From positions 1-52,994 of the forward strand of contig CALSNM010000002.1 in the NCBI GenBank assembly GCA_943787725.1: a stretch of 52,994 nucleotides of DNA, in the 5' to 3' direction. The notes under the pieces are model-generated. The model was given only the letters and a program-made list of their open reading frames with translations, had not been told where the DNA came from and did not search any database. The stretch is from an uncultured Flavobacteriales bacterium. GTDB lineage: Bacteria; Bacteroidota; Bacteroidia; Flavobacteriales_D; Parvicellaceae. The translations under genes were made by a program, and so were the position numbers. Numbering within the stretch: position 1 is the stretch's first letter; each line of letters starts with the position of its first letter. Below are positions 52,313 through 52,994 of the stretch, in pieces.

Positions 52313-52994
52313 GTTCTTTAATGTCTTTAATTAATTGGTTAGCTACTAGTTGACCCGAAATAATAGAAGGGGGAACACCTGGGCCCGGAACTGTTAGTTG
52401 ACCCGTGTAATACAAATTTTCCACTTTTTTACTTTTAATCTTTGGTTTTAGGAAAGCGGTTTGTTTCAATGTATTAGCAAGCCCATAGGCGTTTCCTTTG
52501 TATGCATTATAGTCTGATTTAAAATCTGCAACACAATAACTCCTTTTGAAAACTATTGCCTGAGAAATATCTTCTCCCACATATTTTTGAATGCGATTAA
52601 GAATTACCTTAAAATACTTATCTCGTATTTCTTCTGTATCTAATAAATCTGTGGCAATTGGCATCAAAATGAAAATGTTTTCCATGCCAACCGGAGCGGT
52701 ACTTGCATCGGTCTTTGAAGGGCAACAAACATAGAAAAGTGGCTTGGTTGGCCATTTCGGTTCTTGATAAATCTCAGCAGCATGCTTTTGGATATCTTCG
52801 TCAAAAAACAAATTATGATGTTCTAGGTTTTGGATTTTTTTATTTATTCCTAAATAAAATATTAAGCTTGAGGGAGCAAATGTTCTTGATTTCCAATACT
52901 TTTCGCTATACGTTCTTTTTTCTAATGGAAGAAGTGATTGTTCAGTGTGATGGTAGTCAGCAGAGGAGAGAACTTTATCCACGTCAAACTTGCC
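52296..52994 (-). CDS. crtI: Phytoene desaturase, 3' part (5' end outside window)
   Basis: The C-terminal 232 codons of a CrtI-type desaturase; the frame stays open to the window edge (GKFDVDKVLSSADYHHTEQS), so the FAD-binding N terminus is missing only because the window ends. The C-terminal motif TGQLTVPGPGVPPSIISGQL is the family signature. Placement directly before crtB, with a 17-base overlap, marks it as the phytoene-to-lycopene enzyme. The paralogue at 47134-48636 shares the FYWG/FYLGI and YxGNAYG/YQGALYG regions. Confidence 0.93.
   Translation of the reverse strand, partial: GKFDVDKVLSSADYHHTEQSLLPLEKRTYSEKYWKSRTFAPSSLIFYLGINKKIQNLEHHNLFFDEDIQKHAAEIYQEPKWPTKPLFYVCCPSKTDASTAPVGMENIFILMPIATDLLDTEEIRDKYFKVILNRIQKYVGEDISQAIVFKRSYCVADFKSDYNAYKGNAYGLANTLKQTAFLKPKIKSKKVENLYYTGQLTVPGPGVPPSIISGQLVANQLIKDIKEHETVI

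Overview
The window is a gene-dense, AT-rich stretch of a Bacteroidota chromosome, most likely from a pigmented, probably marine member of the Flavobacteriia. The evidence is the set of type IX secretion (T9SS) sorting domains on four secreted proteins, Bacteroidota-style promoter elements (TAnnTTTG at -7, TTG about 19 bases upstream), the near absence of Shine-Dalgarno sites, a SPI/SPII-rich secretome, and a flexirubin-free carotenoid cluster with a monocyclic-carotenoid gene set. No phage, insertion sequence, CRISPR array or rRNA operon was found.

Layout. 0-2.4 kb: a minus-strand cell-wall pair, an L,D-transpeptidase (frameshifted as assembled) whose stop overlaps the start of an M23/LysM peptidase. 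2.7-9.3 kb: T9SS-exported zinc carboxypeptidase, glycosyltransferase, trans-polyprenyl diphosphate synthase, and a minus-strand dipeptidase plus LEA2-type lipoprotein. 9.4-15 kb: a CHU_C-tagged choice-of-anchor L protein, gpmI coupled to an orphan histidine kinase, a T9SS-tagged SGNH/PKD protein, and tRNA-Phe with its own promoter and terminator. 15.2-26 kb: alkB, a 48-residue zinc-ribbon gene, pheT, a PlsC acyltransferase, a CAP-domain gene (frameshifted), an Asp-box propeller protein, pheS and a cyclophilin lipoprotein. tRNA-Phe, pheT and pheS therefore all lie within 10 kb.

26.5-34.4 kb: enoyl-CoA hydratase, then a cell-envelope run (flippase, dut, sugar nucleotidyltransferase, TPR lipoprotein, DUF4292 lipoprotein, EnvC-like LytM protein). 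From about 30.36 to 33.76 kb these genes are broken by roughly nineteen frame changes; nearly all that I traced are repaired by removing one base, and the others by removing two or restoring one. That points to insertion-type sequence errors rather than gene decay. Three further single-base breaks at homopolymers (1.3, 21.0 and 41.6 kb) fit the same picture. 34.4-42.6 kb: a small HIRAN-domain gene pair with two inverted repeats upstream, an O-antigen ligase-like protein, a C-terminal processing peptidase, rnpA, hemD, DUF4271, a second CAP protein, a YceI-like lipoprotein (frameshifted) and a biotin carrier protein.

42.7-53 kb: an M1 aminopeptidase lipoprotein, then a carotenoid cluster with two convergent arms: crtA-like, (methyltransferase), crtD-like, cruF, crtY on one side and crtI, crtB, an unknown gene, crtZ on the other. 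Together these supply geranylgeranyl-PP to phytoene (CrtB), lycopene (CrtI), ring closure (CrtY), ring hydroxylation (CrtZ), and psi-end hydration, desaturation and oxidation (CruF, CrtD-like, CrtA-like). The predicted products are zeaxanthin plus saproxanthin/myxol-type monocyclic carotenoids. No ketolase (crtW) is seen in the window.
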